Source: Thiomonas intermedia (GTDB taxonomy: Bacteria > Pseudomonadota > Gammaproteobacteria > Burkholderiales > Burkholderiaceae_C). Taken from it: a stretch of 64,000 nucleotides of DNA. The notes under the pieces are model-generated. The model worked only from the letters and a program-made list of their open reading frames with translations. It was not told the origin of the DNA and made no database searches. The position numbers were made by a program, and so were the translations under genes. The DNA is taken from contig NZ_CP020046.1 of the NCBI RefSeq assembly GCF_002028405.1, forward strand, positions 2,356,001 to 2,420,000. The letters are read 5' to 3'. Shown one piece after another: positions 39,475 to 50,765 of this stretch (the first letter of the stretch is position 1; each line of letters begins with the position of its first letter).

Positions 39475-40788
39475 ATGAAACCGCGTGATCTGCTTTACAC
39501 CGCACGCGACGTGCTGCGCGAGATGCTGCGTTTCGACGCCGCGGCCGATGCGGTGCTGTCGCGGTTGTTCCGCGCCAAGCCGCAACTGGGCAAGACGGAT
39601 CGCCAGGTTCTGGCCGACACGGTCTATCAGGTGTTGCGGCATCTGCGCCTGTTTCAGACGCTTGCCGCCGGCGACGAGGGGATCGGCGGGGCCATGGAGG
39701 TGCGGCTGGCCATTCTGGGATGGTCGGGCAACGCGCAATCGCTGCATGCGGCACTCACGTCCGAGCAGCTGGAGTGGCGCAAACGTGTGCTCGCCCAGGA
39801 CGCGATGGCGCTGCCCGAAGCGGTTCGCTGGAGTCTGCCGGAATGGCTTGCAGCGGCCTTGCAGGCCCACTATGGCGCGGAATACCCGGCGCTGGCGCAG
39901 TCGCTGCTGCGTCCCGCTCCGCTGGATTTGCGGGTGAATGTGCAGAAAACGCGGCGTGAAGCCGTGCTCGATGTGTTTGCCCGTCTCGATCTGCCTGCGC
40001 GCGCCACGCCCTATTCGCCCTGGGGCATCCGCCTGGAGGGCAAGCCCGCCCTGCAGGATCTCACCGTGTTCCGCGAAGGCTGGGTGGAGGTGCAGGACGA
40101 AGGCAGTCAACTGCTGCCCTTGCTGCTGGCGCCGCGCCGCGGCGAGATGGTGGTCGATTTCTGCGCCGGGGCGGGCGGAAAGACCCTGGCCCTGGGCGCA
40201 ATGATGCGCGGCACGGGGCGCCTTTACGCCTTCGATGTGGCCGACTACCGGCTGGCCAAGCTCAAACCGCGTCTGCTGCGCAGCGGGTTGTCCAATGTGT
40301 ACCCGGTGGCCATTGCGCACGAACGCGATGAGCGGGTCAAGCGTCTCGCCGGCAAGGTGGATCGCGTCCTGGTGGATGCGCCGTGCTCCGGCTTGGGCAC
40401 CTTGCGGCGCAATCCCGACATGAAATGGCGGCAGAAGCCGGAAGATGTGGCCGAATTGACGACAAAACAGGCCGATATTCTTCAGGCTGCCGCCACACTG
40501 GTGAAGCCGGGCGGTCGTCTGGTCTACGCCACGTGCAGCGTGCTACCCGAAGAGAATGGCGCGGTCGTCAACGCCTTTCTGGCCGCGCATCCCGAGTTCG
40601 AGCGCGTCCCGGCCGACTCGGTGCTGCGCCAGCAGGGCGTGGAAGGCGACGATCTGGTGACGCAGGGCGATCTGCAACTGTTGCCGAATCGCCATGCGAC
40701 CGACGGTTTCTATGCCGCCGTGCTGCAACGACGCGCCCTGTCTTCTCGCCCCGCGGGCGCCGAGACCGAAGTCGTGGTTGCGAACTGA
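39475..40788 (+). CDS. RsmB/NOP-family rRNA cytosine-C5 methyltransferase
   Basis: 437-residue SAM-dependent RNA m5C methyltransferase. An N-terminal NusB-like helical region (about 1-110) is followed by the Rossmann domain with VVDFCAGAGGKTLALG. The two conserved cysteines are Cys304 in DAPCSGLGTL and Cys354 in YATCSVLPEEN. RsmB modifies C967 of 16S rRNA; whether this is RsmB itself or a paralogue cannot be decided here, so no symbol is given. It follows purN closely. Confidence 0.9.
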   Translation: MKPRDLLYTARDVLREMLRFDAAADAVLSRLFRAKPQLGKTDRQVLADTVYQVLRHLRLFQTLAAGDEGIGGAMEVRLAILGWSGNAQSLHAALTSEQLEWRKRVLAQDAMALPEAVRWSLPEWLAAALQAHYGAEYPALAQSLLRPAPLDLRVNVQKTRREAVLDVFARLDLPARATPYSPWGIRLEGKPALQDLTVFREGWVEVQDEGSQLLPLLLAPRRGEMVVDFCAGAGGKTLALGAMMRGTGRLYAFDVADYRLAKLKPRLLRSGLSNVYPVAIAHERDERVKRLAGKVDRVLVDAPCSGLGTLRRNPDMKWRQKPEDVAELTTKQADILQAAATLVKPGGRLVYATCSVLPEENGAVVNAFLAAHPEFERVPADSVLRQQGVEGDDLVTQGDLQLLPNRHATDGFYAAVLQRRALSSRPAGAETEVVVAN

Positions 40789-40899
40789 CGAGAGCTTCGC
40801 GTTTGCCCTGTGCGCCTGGGGCATCACAACTCCGATAATGCACGCAACTTTTGCCGTGGGCAGGGTTCCAATCGCGTTGTATCGATCTGAAAGTTTCTG

Positions 40900-42105
40900 A
40901 TGTTTGATGTGTTTCTGACCTGGGCCGGACACGGCCTGCTGCAAGCCTCCTGGTGGCAGATCGTGGCGTTCGCGCTGATCACCACCCATATCACCATTGC
41001 GTCCGTCACCATTTTTCTGCACCGGGCGCAGGCGCACAGGGCGCTGGAATTGCATCCTGCAGCCTCTCACTTTTTCCGCTTCTGGCTGTGGTTCACCACG
41101 GGCATGGTCACCAAGGAATGGGTGGCCATCCACCGCAAACATCACGCGAAATGCGAGACCGCCGAAGACCCGCACAGTCCGGTCACGCGGGGCATCGATA
41201 CGGTCTTGCTGCGTGGGGCTGAGTTGTATCGCACCGAATCAAGAAATGCCGAGACGCTGAGCAAATTCGGCCACGGCACGCCCGATGACTGGCTGGAGCG
41301 AAATCTCTATTCCCGCTTCGTCTGGCAGGGTGTCGGGCTGCTGCTCATTCTCGATGTGTTGATGTTCGGCGCCATCGGCGCCACGGTTTGGGCCGTGCAG
41401 ATGCTGTGGATTCCGATCTGGGCGGCCGGGGTGATCAATGGGTTGGGGCACTGGTGGGGCTACCGCAACTTCTCCGCGCGGGACAGCAGCCACAACATCT
41501 CGCCCTGGGGTTTGCTGATCGGTGGCGAAGAACTGCACAACAATCACCACACCTATCCGACTTCGGCCAAGCTTTCGGTCAAATGGTGGGAGTTCGATAT
41601 TGGCTGGGCCTATATTCGCGCCCTGTCGTGGGTGGGTCTGGCCAAGCCGCGCAAACTGCCGCCGCAGTTTCGCCTGGGTGATGTGCGCGCCGAGGTGGAC
41701 CAGCTCACCTTGCAGGCCGTCATTGCCAATCGCTATGAAGTGATGGCGCGCTATGCGGCAGGGCTGAGAACGACGCTCAAATCGGAACTCGCCCGCGCTG
41801 CCGAGCAGGGCGCCGCCAGCAATTTGCCTACCCTGCGCGCCGCCCGGCGCTGGATCGGGGTCGAGCGCGAAATTCTGTGCGACCGCTCCCGTGCCCTGGT
41901 AGATGCCGCAGCCAACGCCAGCCCGAACCTTGGCAAGCTGCTGCATATGCGCGAAGAGCTCAAGGCCGTGTGGGAGCAGACCAATCTGAACGGCGAGCAG
42001 CTGCGTCTCAAACTGCAGGACTGGTGCCACCGCGCCGAAGACAGTGGCGTGACGGCGCTCAGAGAGTTGTCTTTACGGCTACGGCGCTATACGCCGGCCG
42101 CCTGA
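40900..42105 (+). CDS. Membrane fatty-acid desaturase (acyl-CoA/lipid delta-9 type)
   Basis: 401-residue di-iron membrane desaturase. The three histidine clusters are HRAQAHR, HRKHH and HNNHHTYP, in the order and spacing of delta-9 desaturases. Two pairs of hydrophobic helices lie around them. The C-terminal 130 residues are a soluble helical extension (SELARAAEQGAASNLP and following). It would introduce double bonds to adjust membrane fluidity. It starts 111 bp after the methyltransferase gene. Confidence 0.9.
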   Translation: MFDVFLTWAGHGLLQASWWQIVAFALITTHITIASVTIFLHRAQAHRALELHPAASHFFRFWLWFTTGMVTKEWVAIHRKHHAKCETAEDPHSPVTRGIDTVLLRGAELYRTESRNAETLSKFGHGTPDDWLERNLYSRFVWQGVGLLLILDVLMFGAIGATVWAVQMLWIPIWAAGVINGLGHWWGYRNFSARDSSHNISPWGLLIGGEELHNNHHTYPTSAKLSVKWWEFDIGWAYIRALSWVGLAKPRKLPPQFRLGDVRAEVDQLTLQAVIANRYEVMARYAAGLRTTLKSELARAAEQGAASNLPTLRAARRWIGVEREILCDRSRALVDAAANASPNLGKLLHMREELKAVWEQTNLNGEQLRLKLQDWCHRAEDSGVTALRELSLRLRRYTPAA

Positions 42106-42218
42106 AGGTCGGTCCCGGCTCGCCTGTTCCCAGGCGGATGGGGCCGTGATGCCTCGTCGGGGCGTCCCCGGACAAGTTCGCTGGAGCGATGCCGGGATGA
42201 CACGGACGCCCATGAAAA

Positions 42219-42268
42219 ATCCGCTGTTCTAGCCGCAAGCCTGTTAAGGCGCGACAGAGACAGCGGAT
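42219..42268. terminator. Inverted repeat between convergent desaturase and rpmG genes
   Basis: ATCCGCTGT at 42219-42227 is perfectly repeated in inverse at 42260-42268 around a 32-base interval. It sits in the 191-bp convergent gap, where a bidirectional terminator would be expected. The loop is long and no U-tract follows, so this call is weak. Confidence 0.3.
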
Positions 42269-42296
42269 CGTTCAGGCTTCTGAAACGCAGATCAGC

Positions 42297-42467
42297 TTAT
42301 TTGATCTTGCCTTCCTTGTAGTTCACGTGCTTGCGCGCGACCGGATCGAATTTCATGATTTCGATTTTTTCGGGGGTGGTGCGCTTGTTTTTCGTGGTGG
42401 TGTAGAAATGGCCGGTGCCCGCAGAGGATTCCAGCTTGATTTTTTCGCGTCCGCCTTTGGTTGCCAT
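42297..42467 (-). CDS. rpmG: 50S ribosomal protein L33
   Basis: 56-residue bL33, too short for many gene callers. The translation begins [19 protein letters not shown] and includes FYTTTKNKR and [11 protein letters not shown], all family-typical. The form lacks the CxxC zinc pairs, as usual for this bL33 type. A CGGAGC ribosome site precedes the ATG. It follows rpmB by 35 bp, the usual rpmB-rpmG pair. Confidence 0.96.
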   Translation of the reverse strand: MATKGGREKIKLESSAGTGHFYTTTKNKRTTPEKIEIMKFDPVARKHVNYKEGKIK

Positions 42468-42502
42468 AGTGGGCTCCGTGCAGTTCTAGGAGAGAAGGGC
42501 GA

Positions 42503-42736
42503 TCAGATCTCGCCACGCGAGCGCAGCTCGGCGAGGACGACGTCGATGCCTTTTTTGTCAATGGTGCGCAGGCCAGAACTTGTCACGCGCAGACGCACGA
42601 AACGGTTCTCGCTCTCGACCCAGAAACGGCGATATTGCAGATTGGGCAGGAAGCGGCGCTTGGTCTTGTTGTTCGCGTGGGACACATTGTTCCCGACCAT
42701 CGGCCCTTTACCTGTCACTTGACACACTCGTGCCAT
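42503..42736 (-). CDS. rpmB: 50S ribosomal protein L28
   Basis: 77-residue bL28. [22 protein letters not shown] is reflected by the N-terminal signature [11 protein letters not shown] and [34 protein letters not shown] follows. ATG 42736 has a GAGGTG ribosome site; an earlier ATG at 42763 lies in the leader. A strong promoter is visible upstream (42773-42800). Confidence 0.96.
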   Translation of the reverse strand: MARVCQVTGKGPMVGNNVSHANNKTKRRFLPNLQYRRFWVESENRFVRLRVTSSGLRTIDKKGIDVVLAELRSRGEI

Positions 42737-42772
42737 GGCGCACCTCGAAATTTTGTAGAACAAAGGCTAAAG

Positions 42773-42800
42773 ATTATAGCCGGAAACCTTGGCTTGTCCA
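42773..42800 (-). promoter_or_regulatory. Sigma-70 promoter of rpmB-rpmG
   Basis: Read on the minus strand, TGGACA (42795-42800) matches five of six -35 bases and TATAAT (42773-42778) is a perfect -10, with a 16-bp spacer. Transcription would start near 42766, about 30 bases before the rpmB ATG. Confidence 0.75.
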
Positions 42801-42867
42801 CGGCTTTTCCAGGCCGGGCCATCGCAGGCCGGCCTCTGACCTGACCAAAAGGCAGGCCAGAGGGATC

Positions 42868-44699
<1,832 letters not shown>

Positions 44700-44849
44700 T
44701 CCTCCGGGAGGGCGCCCGTGTCCTCGGGTGTCTCCCCTGCTGATCTCTGACGGCCTGCGGCCCATGCGGTGTGCAAGGGCGGCACAATCCGCCTTGCCGT
44801 CCTTCACAAGGGCTGGTGCGATGCATCACCCTGGATTTTGAACACCCCC

Positions 44850-47198
44850 ATGCCGAAAATCGATACACGCCGCCGCCCCGCCGCGACGGCTTCCCGTCCT
44901 GAACCGCGCAGCCGCCTGCAGCGCTTTGCCAGCGAAGTCCGTCTGACGGCGGCCTTCATCGGCTGGGTCCTGCTCAGCCTGAGCCTGTTGAGTTTTCACA
45001 AATCCGATCCGTCCTGGTCCAGTTCGGGCACCGACGGCCATGTGGCCAACTGGGTCGGCGTGGTCGGGGCCTGGTTGTCCGACATCGCCTATTTTCTGCT
45101 CGGATTCTCGGCGCTTTGGCTCATTCCCCTGGGGCTGTACGGCTTGCTGCGGCTGTGGCGCAGAACGCAGGCCGAACCGGCGCAGGTAGAGGCGCCGGGG
45201 GCCGCGAGCCGATGGCGCAAGCTGCAGCCCCTGGCCGCAGTTGCGGGGCTGCTGCTGTTGCCGCTGTCGAGTGCTGCGCTGGAATCGACGCGGCTGTGGA
45301 GTCTGGCCGCCGGCCTGCCTGGCGATGCCGGGGGCCTTTTGGGCCATGCTTGCGGCATGGTGATGGACACCCTGCTGGGCGACACGGGCGGGACGCTGGT
45401 GCTGCTGGCCGTCTTTCTGTTCTCGTTGAGCTGGGTCGGCCATTTTTCGTGGGCCGATGCGGCCGAACATCTGGGCCGCTGGATCGAGCGGCTGTGGACC
45501 TGGCAGCGCGACCGGCGCGGGCGCGAAGACGATGTGCTTGCGGGCCAGCAGGCCATGCAGGAGCGCGAGAAGGAAGTCGAGCTGCAGCGGCCTCTGGTGG
45601 AGGAGCGGGAGGTGCTGGCCCCTGTGCTCATCGAGCCCTCGGTGGCGTTTGTGCCGCCTTCGCCGCGCGTCCTCAAGGAAAAGCAGAAGCCGCTGTTCAA
45701 TGAATTGCCCGACTCGGCCCTGCCAGCCCTGAGTCTGCTCGATGCCGCCCCGGCGGTGCAGGCTGAGACGGTCAGCCACGAGACGCTGGAGTTCACCTCG
45801 CGCCTCATCGAGAAGAAGCTCAAGGATTTCGGCGTGGAGGTGCGCGTGGTGGCGGCCTATCCCGGCCCGGTGATCACGCGCTACGAGGTGGAGCCGGCCA
45901 CCGGCGTGAAAGGCTCGCAGATCGTCAACCTGTCGCGCGATCTGGCGCGAGCCTTGTCGCTGGTGAGCATCCGGGTGGTCGAAACCATTCCGGGCAAGAA
46001 CACCATGGCGCTGGAATTGCCCAATGCCAAGCGGCATACCATCAAGCTGTCGGAAATTCTCGGCTCCAACAATTACCACGAAGCCGCCTCGATGCTGACC
46101 ATGGGCCTGGGCAAGGACATCGTGGGCAACCCGGTGGTGGCCGATCTGGCCAAGATGCCCCATTTGCTGGTGGCCGGCACCACCGGTTCGGGCAAGTCCG
46201 TCGGCGTGAACGCCATGATTCTGAGCCTGCTGTACAAGGCCGAACCCAGCGATGTGCGCCTGATTCTGATCGATCCGAAAATGCTCGAACTCAGCGTGTA
46301 CGACGGCATTCCGCATCTGCTCGCGCCCGTGGTGATCGATATGAAGCAGGCGGCCCAGGCGTTGAACTGGTGTGTGGGCGAAATGGAACGTCGCTACAAG
46401 CTCATGAGCAAGCTCGGCGTGCGCAATCTCGCGGGCTACAACACCAAGGTGCAGGAGGCCCGGGCGCGCGGCGAACCCCTGACCAATCCCTTCAGCCTCA
46501 CCCCCGAGTCGCCCGAACCGCTGGAGAAGCTGCCCAACATCGTGGTCGTCATCGACGAACTGGCCGATCTGATGATGGTGGTGGGCAAGAAGATCGAGGA
46601 GCTCATCGCGCGTCTGGCGCAGAAGGCTCGGGCTTCGGGCATCCATCTCATCCTGGCCACCCAGCGACCCAGCGTGGACGTGATCACCGGGCTGATCAAG
46701 GCCAATATTCCCACCCGCATGGCCTTTCAGGTGTCGAGCAAGATCGATTCGCGCACCATCCTCGACCAGATGGGCGCGGAGAGCCTGCTGGGCATGGGCG
46801 ACATGCTTTACCTGCCGCCCGGCTCGGGCATGCCGCAGCGGGTGCATGGTGCGTTCGTCAGCGACGCCGAAGTGCACCGCGTGGTCGAAGACATCAAGAG
46901 CCGAGGCGGACCGAACTATCTCGACGGCATTCTCACGGGCGAGGAAGATCTGGAAGGTGCCGGCGGCGCACTGGGCGGTGCGGGCCAGGCGGATGGCGAG
47001 AGCGACCCGCTCTACGATCAGGCCGTGCAAATCGTGCTGCAGCATCGCAAGGCGTCGATTTCTCTGGTGCAGCGTCATCTTCGCATCGGCTACAACCGTT
47101 CTGCCCGACTCCTGGAACAGATGGAGCAATCCGGACTGGTGTCGGCGCTGACGGCCAACGGCAATCGCGACATCCTGGTGCCGGTGCGGTCGGAGTGA
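44850..47198 (+). CDS. ftsK: DNA translocase FtsK
   Basis: 782-residue septal DNA pump that clears chromosome termini and activates XerCD. Four N-terminal membrane helices (about 30-190) and a fairly short linker precede the motor: Walker [13 protein letters not shown], Walker B-region [20 protein letters not shown]-like acidic stretch, and the C-terminal gamma winged helix ([20 protein letters not shown]) that reads KOPS sites. ATG 44850 is chosen because the basic cytoplasmic tail starts there. lolA and rarA follow, the common ftsK-lolA-rarA order. Confidence 0.95.
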   Translation: MPKIDTRRRPAATASRPEPRSRLQRFASEVRLTAAFIGWVLLSLSLLSFHKSDPSWSSSGTDGHVANWVGVVGAWLSDIAYFLLGFSALWLIPLGLYGLLRLWRRTQAEPAQVEAPGAASRWRKLQPLAAVAGLLLLPLSSAALESTRLWSLAAGLPGDAGGLLGHACGMVMDTLLGDTGGTLVLLAVFLFSLSWVGHFSWADAAEHLGRWIERLWTWQRDRRGREDDVLAGQQAMQEREKEVELQRPLVEEREVLAPVLIEPSVAFVPPSPRVLKEKQKPLFNELPDSALPALSLLDAAPAVQAETVSHETLEFTSRLIEKKLKDFGVEVRVVAAYPGPVITRYEVEPATGVKGSQIVNLSRDLARALSLVSIRVVETIPGKNTMALELPNAKRHTIKLSEILGSNNYHEAASMLTMGLGKDIVGNPVVADLAKMPHLLVAGTTGSGKSVGVNAMILSLLYKAEPSDVRLILIDPKMLELSVYDGIPHLLAPVVIDMKQAAQALNWCVGEMERRYKLMSKLGVRNLAGYNTKVQEARARGEPLTNPFSLTPESPEPLEKLPNIVVVIDELADLMMVVGKKIEELIARLAQKARASGIHLILATQRPSVDVITGLIKANIPTRMAFQVSSKIDSRTILDQMGAESLLGMGDMLYLPPGSGMPQRVHGAFVSDAEVHRVVEDIKSRGGPNYLDGILTGEEDLEGAGGALGGAGQADGESDPLYDQAVQIVLQHRKASISLVQRHLRIGYNRSARLLEQMEQSGLVSALTANGNRDILVPVRSE

Positions 47199-47271
47199 TG
47201 GGTGCGGAAGGGGTCTGGACGTGTGGAGCGACGCTTCTCCGGCGGAATTTTCAAGACGAAAGACAAGGGCA

Positions 47272-47934
47272 ATGACTTCCATGAACACGCGCTGGCGCAC
47301 CTCGCTGTTGCGGCTTTTTCTCACGGGCGGCCTGCTCGGCGTCTGTCTGCCTGCGGCCTTCGCGGCCAACTCGGTGCAACTGCTCGAGCAGTGGCTGCAG
47401 CAGACGCGGGGCGGCAGCGCCCAGTTCACGCAGACCGTGAGCAATCCCAAGGGGCCGGCGCAGGCGCCCGCGGCAGGGCAGTTTGCGTTCGAGCGTCCCG
47501 ACCGCTTCCGCTGGGACTACACCAAGCCCTACACCCAGATCATCGTCAGCGACGGCAAGCAGCTCTGGACCTATGACCACGACCTCGATCAGGTGACGAT
47601 CACGCCGGTCACGCAGGCGTTCAAGGGCACGCCCGCGGCCATCTTCGCCGGCACCGACCTGACCCGGCTGTTCACCCTGCAGGCCCAGGCCGATGCCGCC
47701 GGTTTGCAATGGGTGCAGGCCACGCCCAAGGCGAAGGACAGCAACTTCGACTGGATTCGCATCGGCCTGCGCAGCACGCCCCGCGGCCCTGAAGTCGTCG
47801 AGCTTCAACTGCGCGATGCTTTCGGTCAAATCTCCACCATGCGCTTTACCGCCATGCAGACCAATCCGACCTTCGCGTCCGGCAGCTTCCGCTTCACCCC
47901 GCCCAAGGGCGCCTCGGTCATCCAGCAGCCTTGA
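47272..47934 (+). CDS. lolA: Outer-membrane lipoprotein carrier protein LolA
   Basis: 220-residue periplasmic chaperone that carries lipoproteins from LolCDE to LolB. The signal peptide (RTSLLRLFLTGGLLGVCLPAAFA) is cleaved before ANSVQLLEQWL. GSAQFTQTV, GQFAFERPDRFRWDY and QLWTYDHDLDQVTI are typical of the hydrophobic half-barrel. The start may be ATG 47272 or ATG 47281; both keep the signal peptide. The stop is followed at once by the 62-bp tandem repeat that leads to rarA. Confidence 0.92.
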   Translation: MTSMNTRWRTSLLRLFLTGGLLGVCLPAAFAANSVQLLEQWLQQTRGGSAQFTQTVSNPKGPAQAPAAGQFAFERPDRFRWDYTKPYTQIIVSDGKQLWTYDHDLDQVTITPVTQAFKGTPAAIFAGTDLTRLFTLQAQADAAGLQWVQATPKAKDSNFDWIRIGLRSTPRGPEVVELQLRDAFGQISTMRFTAMQTNPTFASGSFRFTPPKGASVIQQP

Positions 47935-47936
47935 TC

Positions 47937-48060
47937 ATGAGCGCGCCGGGCCGTTCCCAAGCGCTCATCCCGCAGCGCGCAGCGCGGAGGGAAAAGCCGT
48001 GAGCGCGCCGGGCCGTTCCCAAGCGCTCATCCCGCAGCGCGCAGCGCGGAGGGGCGCGCC
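47937..48060 (+). repeat. Two 62-bp tandem repeats forming overlapping 21-codon frames before rarA
   Basis: Copies at 47937-47998 and 47999-48060 differ only at the first base and near the end. Each begins ATGAGCG or GTGAGCG and encodes 21 residues (M/V-SAPGRSQALIPQRAAR..., then stop). The stop TGA of each overlaps the next start as GTGA: frame 1 is 47937-48002, frame 2 is 47999-48064, and the rarA GTG is at 48061. The rarA start thus sits exactly at repeat position three. Confidence 0.85.
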
Positions 48061-49461
48061 GTGAGCGACAGTCCAGGCCTGTTCGACGACGCGGATCTGC
48101 CCGCTCCCGACCGTTTGCCCAAACTACAGGGGGCGCATGCGCCGCTGGCCGAGCGCTTGCGCCCCCATCATCTCGACGAGGTGGTGGGACAGCGCCATTT
48201 GCTGGGGCCCGGCAAGCCGTTGCGCGTGGCCTTTGAGACGGGCCGCCTGCACTCCATGCTGTTCTGGGGGCCTCCGGGCGTGGGCAAAACCACGCTGGCG
48301 CGCTTGATGGCCGATGCCTTCGATGCCGATTTCTTGCCTCTGTCGGCGGTGCTCGCCGGGGTGAAGGACATCCGCGACGCTGTCGCCCAGGCGCAGGCCG
48401 CGCTGCAGCGGGGAAGGTCGACCATCGTGTTCGTCGATGAGGTGCACCGGTTCAACAAGAGCCAGCAGGATGCCTTCCTGCCGCATGTCGAATCGGGGCT
48501 GTTTACCTTCATCGGCGCGACTACCGAGAACCCGTCGTTCGAGGTCAACAGCGCCTTGTTGTCGCGCGCCGTGGTCTATGTGCTCGAGCCGCTTGATGCC
48601 GGCGATCTGCAACTGCTGATGCAGCGCGCGCTCGAGGGCACCGAGGTCGGAGCGATCGAGGTCGCGGCTCAGGAGCGGCTCATCCGCCATGCCGACGGCG
48701 ATGCCCGCCGCCTGTTGGGGGCACTCGAACTGGCGCTGCAGGCCGCGGTACGCGCCACGCAAGAGGTGCTCTCCGCGGAACTGCTGGAGCAGACCCTGGG
48801 CGCGACCCTGCTGCGCTTCGACAAGGGAGGCGAGCAGACCTATGACCTGATCTCGGCGCTGCACAAATCGGTCCGCGGATCGGATGTGGACGCCTCGCTC
48901 TACTGGTTCGCGCGCATGCTCGAAGGCGGCGCCGATCCCCGGTATCTGGCGCGGCGCCTGATTCGCATGGCGGTGGAAGACATCGGCCTGGCCGATCCCA
49001 AGGCCCTGACCCTCGCGCTCGAAGCCGCCCAGACCTATGAGCGGCTGGGCAGTCCGGAAGGCGAGTTGGCGCTGGCCGAAGCCGTTGTCTATCTGGCTGT
49101 CACGCCCAAGTCGAACGCGGTCTACAAGGCCTACAACGCCGCGCGTGCGTTTGCCCGCGACCAGGGCACCCAGCCGGTACCGCTGCATCTGCGCAACGCA
49201 CCGACCAAACTGATGAAGAACCTGGGTTATGGCCGGGACTATCGCTATGCCCACGACGAGCCCGACGCTTTCGTTGCCGGCGAAACCTATTTTCCCGACG
49301 GCATGACGCCGCCGCACTTCTACCAGCCCACGACTCGTGGGGTGGAGGAGCGCATCGCCCGGCGACTGCAGGAACTGGCGGAGCGCAATACCCGCGGCAG
49401 TGTGGTGTCGCCTTCCGGCACAGAAAGCGACAGTGCTGCGACCGCGCCACCCAGCGACTGA
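48061..49461 (+). CDS. rarA: Replication-associated recombination protein RarA (MgsA)
   Basis: 466-residue AAA+ ATPase acting at stalled replication forks. Residues LAERLRPHHLDEVVGQ lead to Walker A GPPGVGKTT, Walker B-type FVDEVHRFNKSQQD, sensor IGATTENPSFEVN, and the C-terminal tetramerisation region (AVEDIGLADPKAL, YLAVTPKSNAVYKAY). The GTG start at 48061 is in register with the tandem repeat upstream and overlaps the stop of its second short frame. Confidence 0.94.
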   Translation: MSDSPGLFDDADLPAPDRLPKLQGAHAPLAERLRPHHLDEVVGQRHLLGPGKPLRVAFETGRLHSMLFWGPPGVGKTTLARLMADAFDADFLPLSAVLAGVKDIRDAVAQAQAALQRGRSTIVFVDEVHRFNKSQQDAFLPHVESGLFTFIGATTENPSFEVNSALLSRAVVYVLEPLDAGDLQLLMQRALEGTEVGAIEVAAQERLIRHADGDARRLLGALELALQAAVRATQEVLSAELLEQTLGATLLRFDKGGEQTYDLISALHKSVRGSDVDASLYWFARMLEGGADPRYLARRLIRMAVEDIGLADPKALTLALEAAQTYERLGSPEGELALAEAVVYLAVTPKSNAVYKAYNAARAFARDQGTQPVPLHLRNAPTKLMKNLGYGRDYRYAHDEPDAFVAGETYFPDGMTPPHFYQPTTRGVEERIARRLQELAERNTRGSVVSPSGTESDSAATAPPSD

Positions 49462-49821
49462 GACGCCTCAAACTGCGGGTTGACCCGATGCCGGGTGACC
49501 CGAGGCAGGCGGTTATCATCGCGCCAGCCAAAAAAACAGGGGGTCAGGACAGCCCGGCCCCCAGATAAGCCCATGAAGCCTGTTCACCCCCGCCCGGCAG
49601 CGTCGTTGCCGGGTGATGCCGTGCCCAAAAAACGGCCCGTATCGCGTGCGCTCGGAGGCGCGCCACCTGCACTCACGATTCCCAGGATGCATGCACTCAA
49701 CCGGTGCGGCGATCTCGGCATGCGCCTTGCTTATCAAACCGATTTATACGTTTCACCCCGGCCGCTCCAAAAGAGTCTGGCCGTTACTTACTAGCCATCC
49801 GCTCGTCAGGAGATTGCAGGC
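49462..49821. other. 360-bp intergenic region before livH
   Basis: No supported gene lies here; short open frames lack family features. A substrate-binding protein gene, often adjacent to livHMGF, is not present. A GGAGATTGCAGGC ribosome region precedes livH. The liv promoter should lie here, but I could not assign boxes with confidence. Confidence 0.5.
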
Positions 49822-50754
49822 ATGGATATTTTTCTTCAGCAGATCGTCAATGGTCTGGTTCTGGGCAGCATGTATGCCCTGATCGCTCTCGGGTACACCA
49901 TGGTGTACGGCATCGTCAACCTCATCAATTTTGCGCATGGGGACGTGATGATGGTGGGGGCTCTCACGGCATACAGCGTGTTCAAGCTGCTCGATCATCT
50001 CGCGCCCCATTTGCCGGGCTGGCTGACGGTGGTCATCGCCCTGGTCATCGCGATGCTGGCAACGGGCCTGCTCAACTACGTCATCGAGCGGGTGGCTTAC
50101 CGACCCCTGCGCAACGCGCCCAAGCTGGCGCCGCTGATCACGGCCATCGGCATGTCCATCCTGCTCGAAACGCTGGCCATGATCATCTGGGGACGCGACT
50201 ACAAGGTGTTCCCCGCAGGGTTGCTGCCCAGCAACGTCATCAACGTCGGCGGCATCGTCATCACCCCGGTGCAGATCATGATTCTGGTGGTCACCGCGGT
50301 GCTGCTTGCGGGCCTGACCTGGCTGGTCAATCACACCAAGCTGGGCCGGGCGATGCGTGCCACGGCGGAGAATCCGCGCGTGGCCTCGCTCATGGGCGTG
50401 AACCCCAATTTCGTGATCTCTTCGGCCTTCGTGATCGGGGCCATGCTTGCGGCCATTGCCGGGGTGATGTGGTTTGCCAACTTCGCAACGGCCAACTTCT
50501 ACATGGGCTTCACGCCGGGCCTGAAGGCCTTTACCGCCGCTGTGCTGGGCGGCATCGGCAACCTTTCCGGAGCCATGCTGGGCGGGGTGCTGCTGGGGCT
50601 GATCGAGGTGTTGGGAGCCGGTTATATCGGCACCCTCACGGGCGGGGTGTTCGGCAGCAACTACCAGGACATTTTCGCCTTCATCGTGTTGATTCTGGTG
50701 CTGACCCTACGCCCGCAAGGCCTGCTGGGTGAGCGCGTGGCCGATCGCGCTTGA
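49822..50754 (+). CDS. livH: Branched-chain amino acid ABC transporter permease LivH
   Basis: 310-residue inner-membrane permease of the HAAT family with about eight helices. The N-terminal QQIVNGLVLGSMYALIALGY and TMVYGIVNLINFAHGD are diagnostic for LivH. GRAMRATAENPRVASLMGV is the cytoplasmic loop that contacts the ATPases. It heads livHMGF with gaps or overlaps of a few bases, so uptake of leucine, isoleucine, valine or related amides is expected. Confidence 0.93.
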   Translation: MDIFLQQIVNGLVLGSMYALIALGYTMVYGIVNLINFAHGDVMMVGALTAYSVFKLLDHLAPHLPGWLTVVIALVIAMLATGLLNYVIERVAYRPLRNAPKLAPLITAIGMSILLETLAMIIWGRDYKVFPAGLLPSNVINVGGIVITPVQIMILVVTAVLLAGLTWLVNHTKLGRAMRATAENPRVASLMGVNPNFVISSAFVIGAMLAAIAGVMWFANFATANFYMGFTPGLKAFTAAVLGGIGNLSGAMLGGVLLGLIEVLGAGYIGTLTGGVFGSNYQDIFAFIVLILVLTLRPQGLLGERVADRA

Positions 50755-50765
50755 GGAGACCGAAC

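Noticed and set aside
44826-47450. An 874-codon open frame antisense to ftsK
   Set aside because: Same artefact: no recognisable motif, and ftsK on the other strand is complete.
49480-49794. A 104-codon frame before livH
   Set aside because: It is basic and low-complexity, has no family features and no ribosome site.
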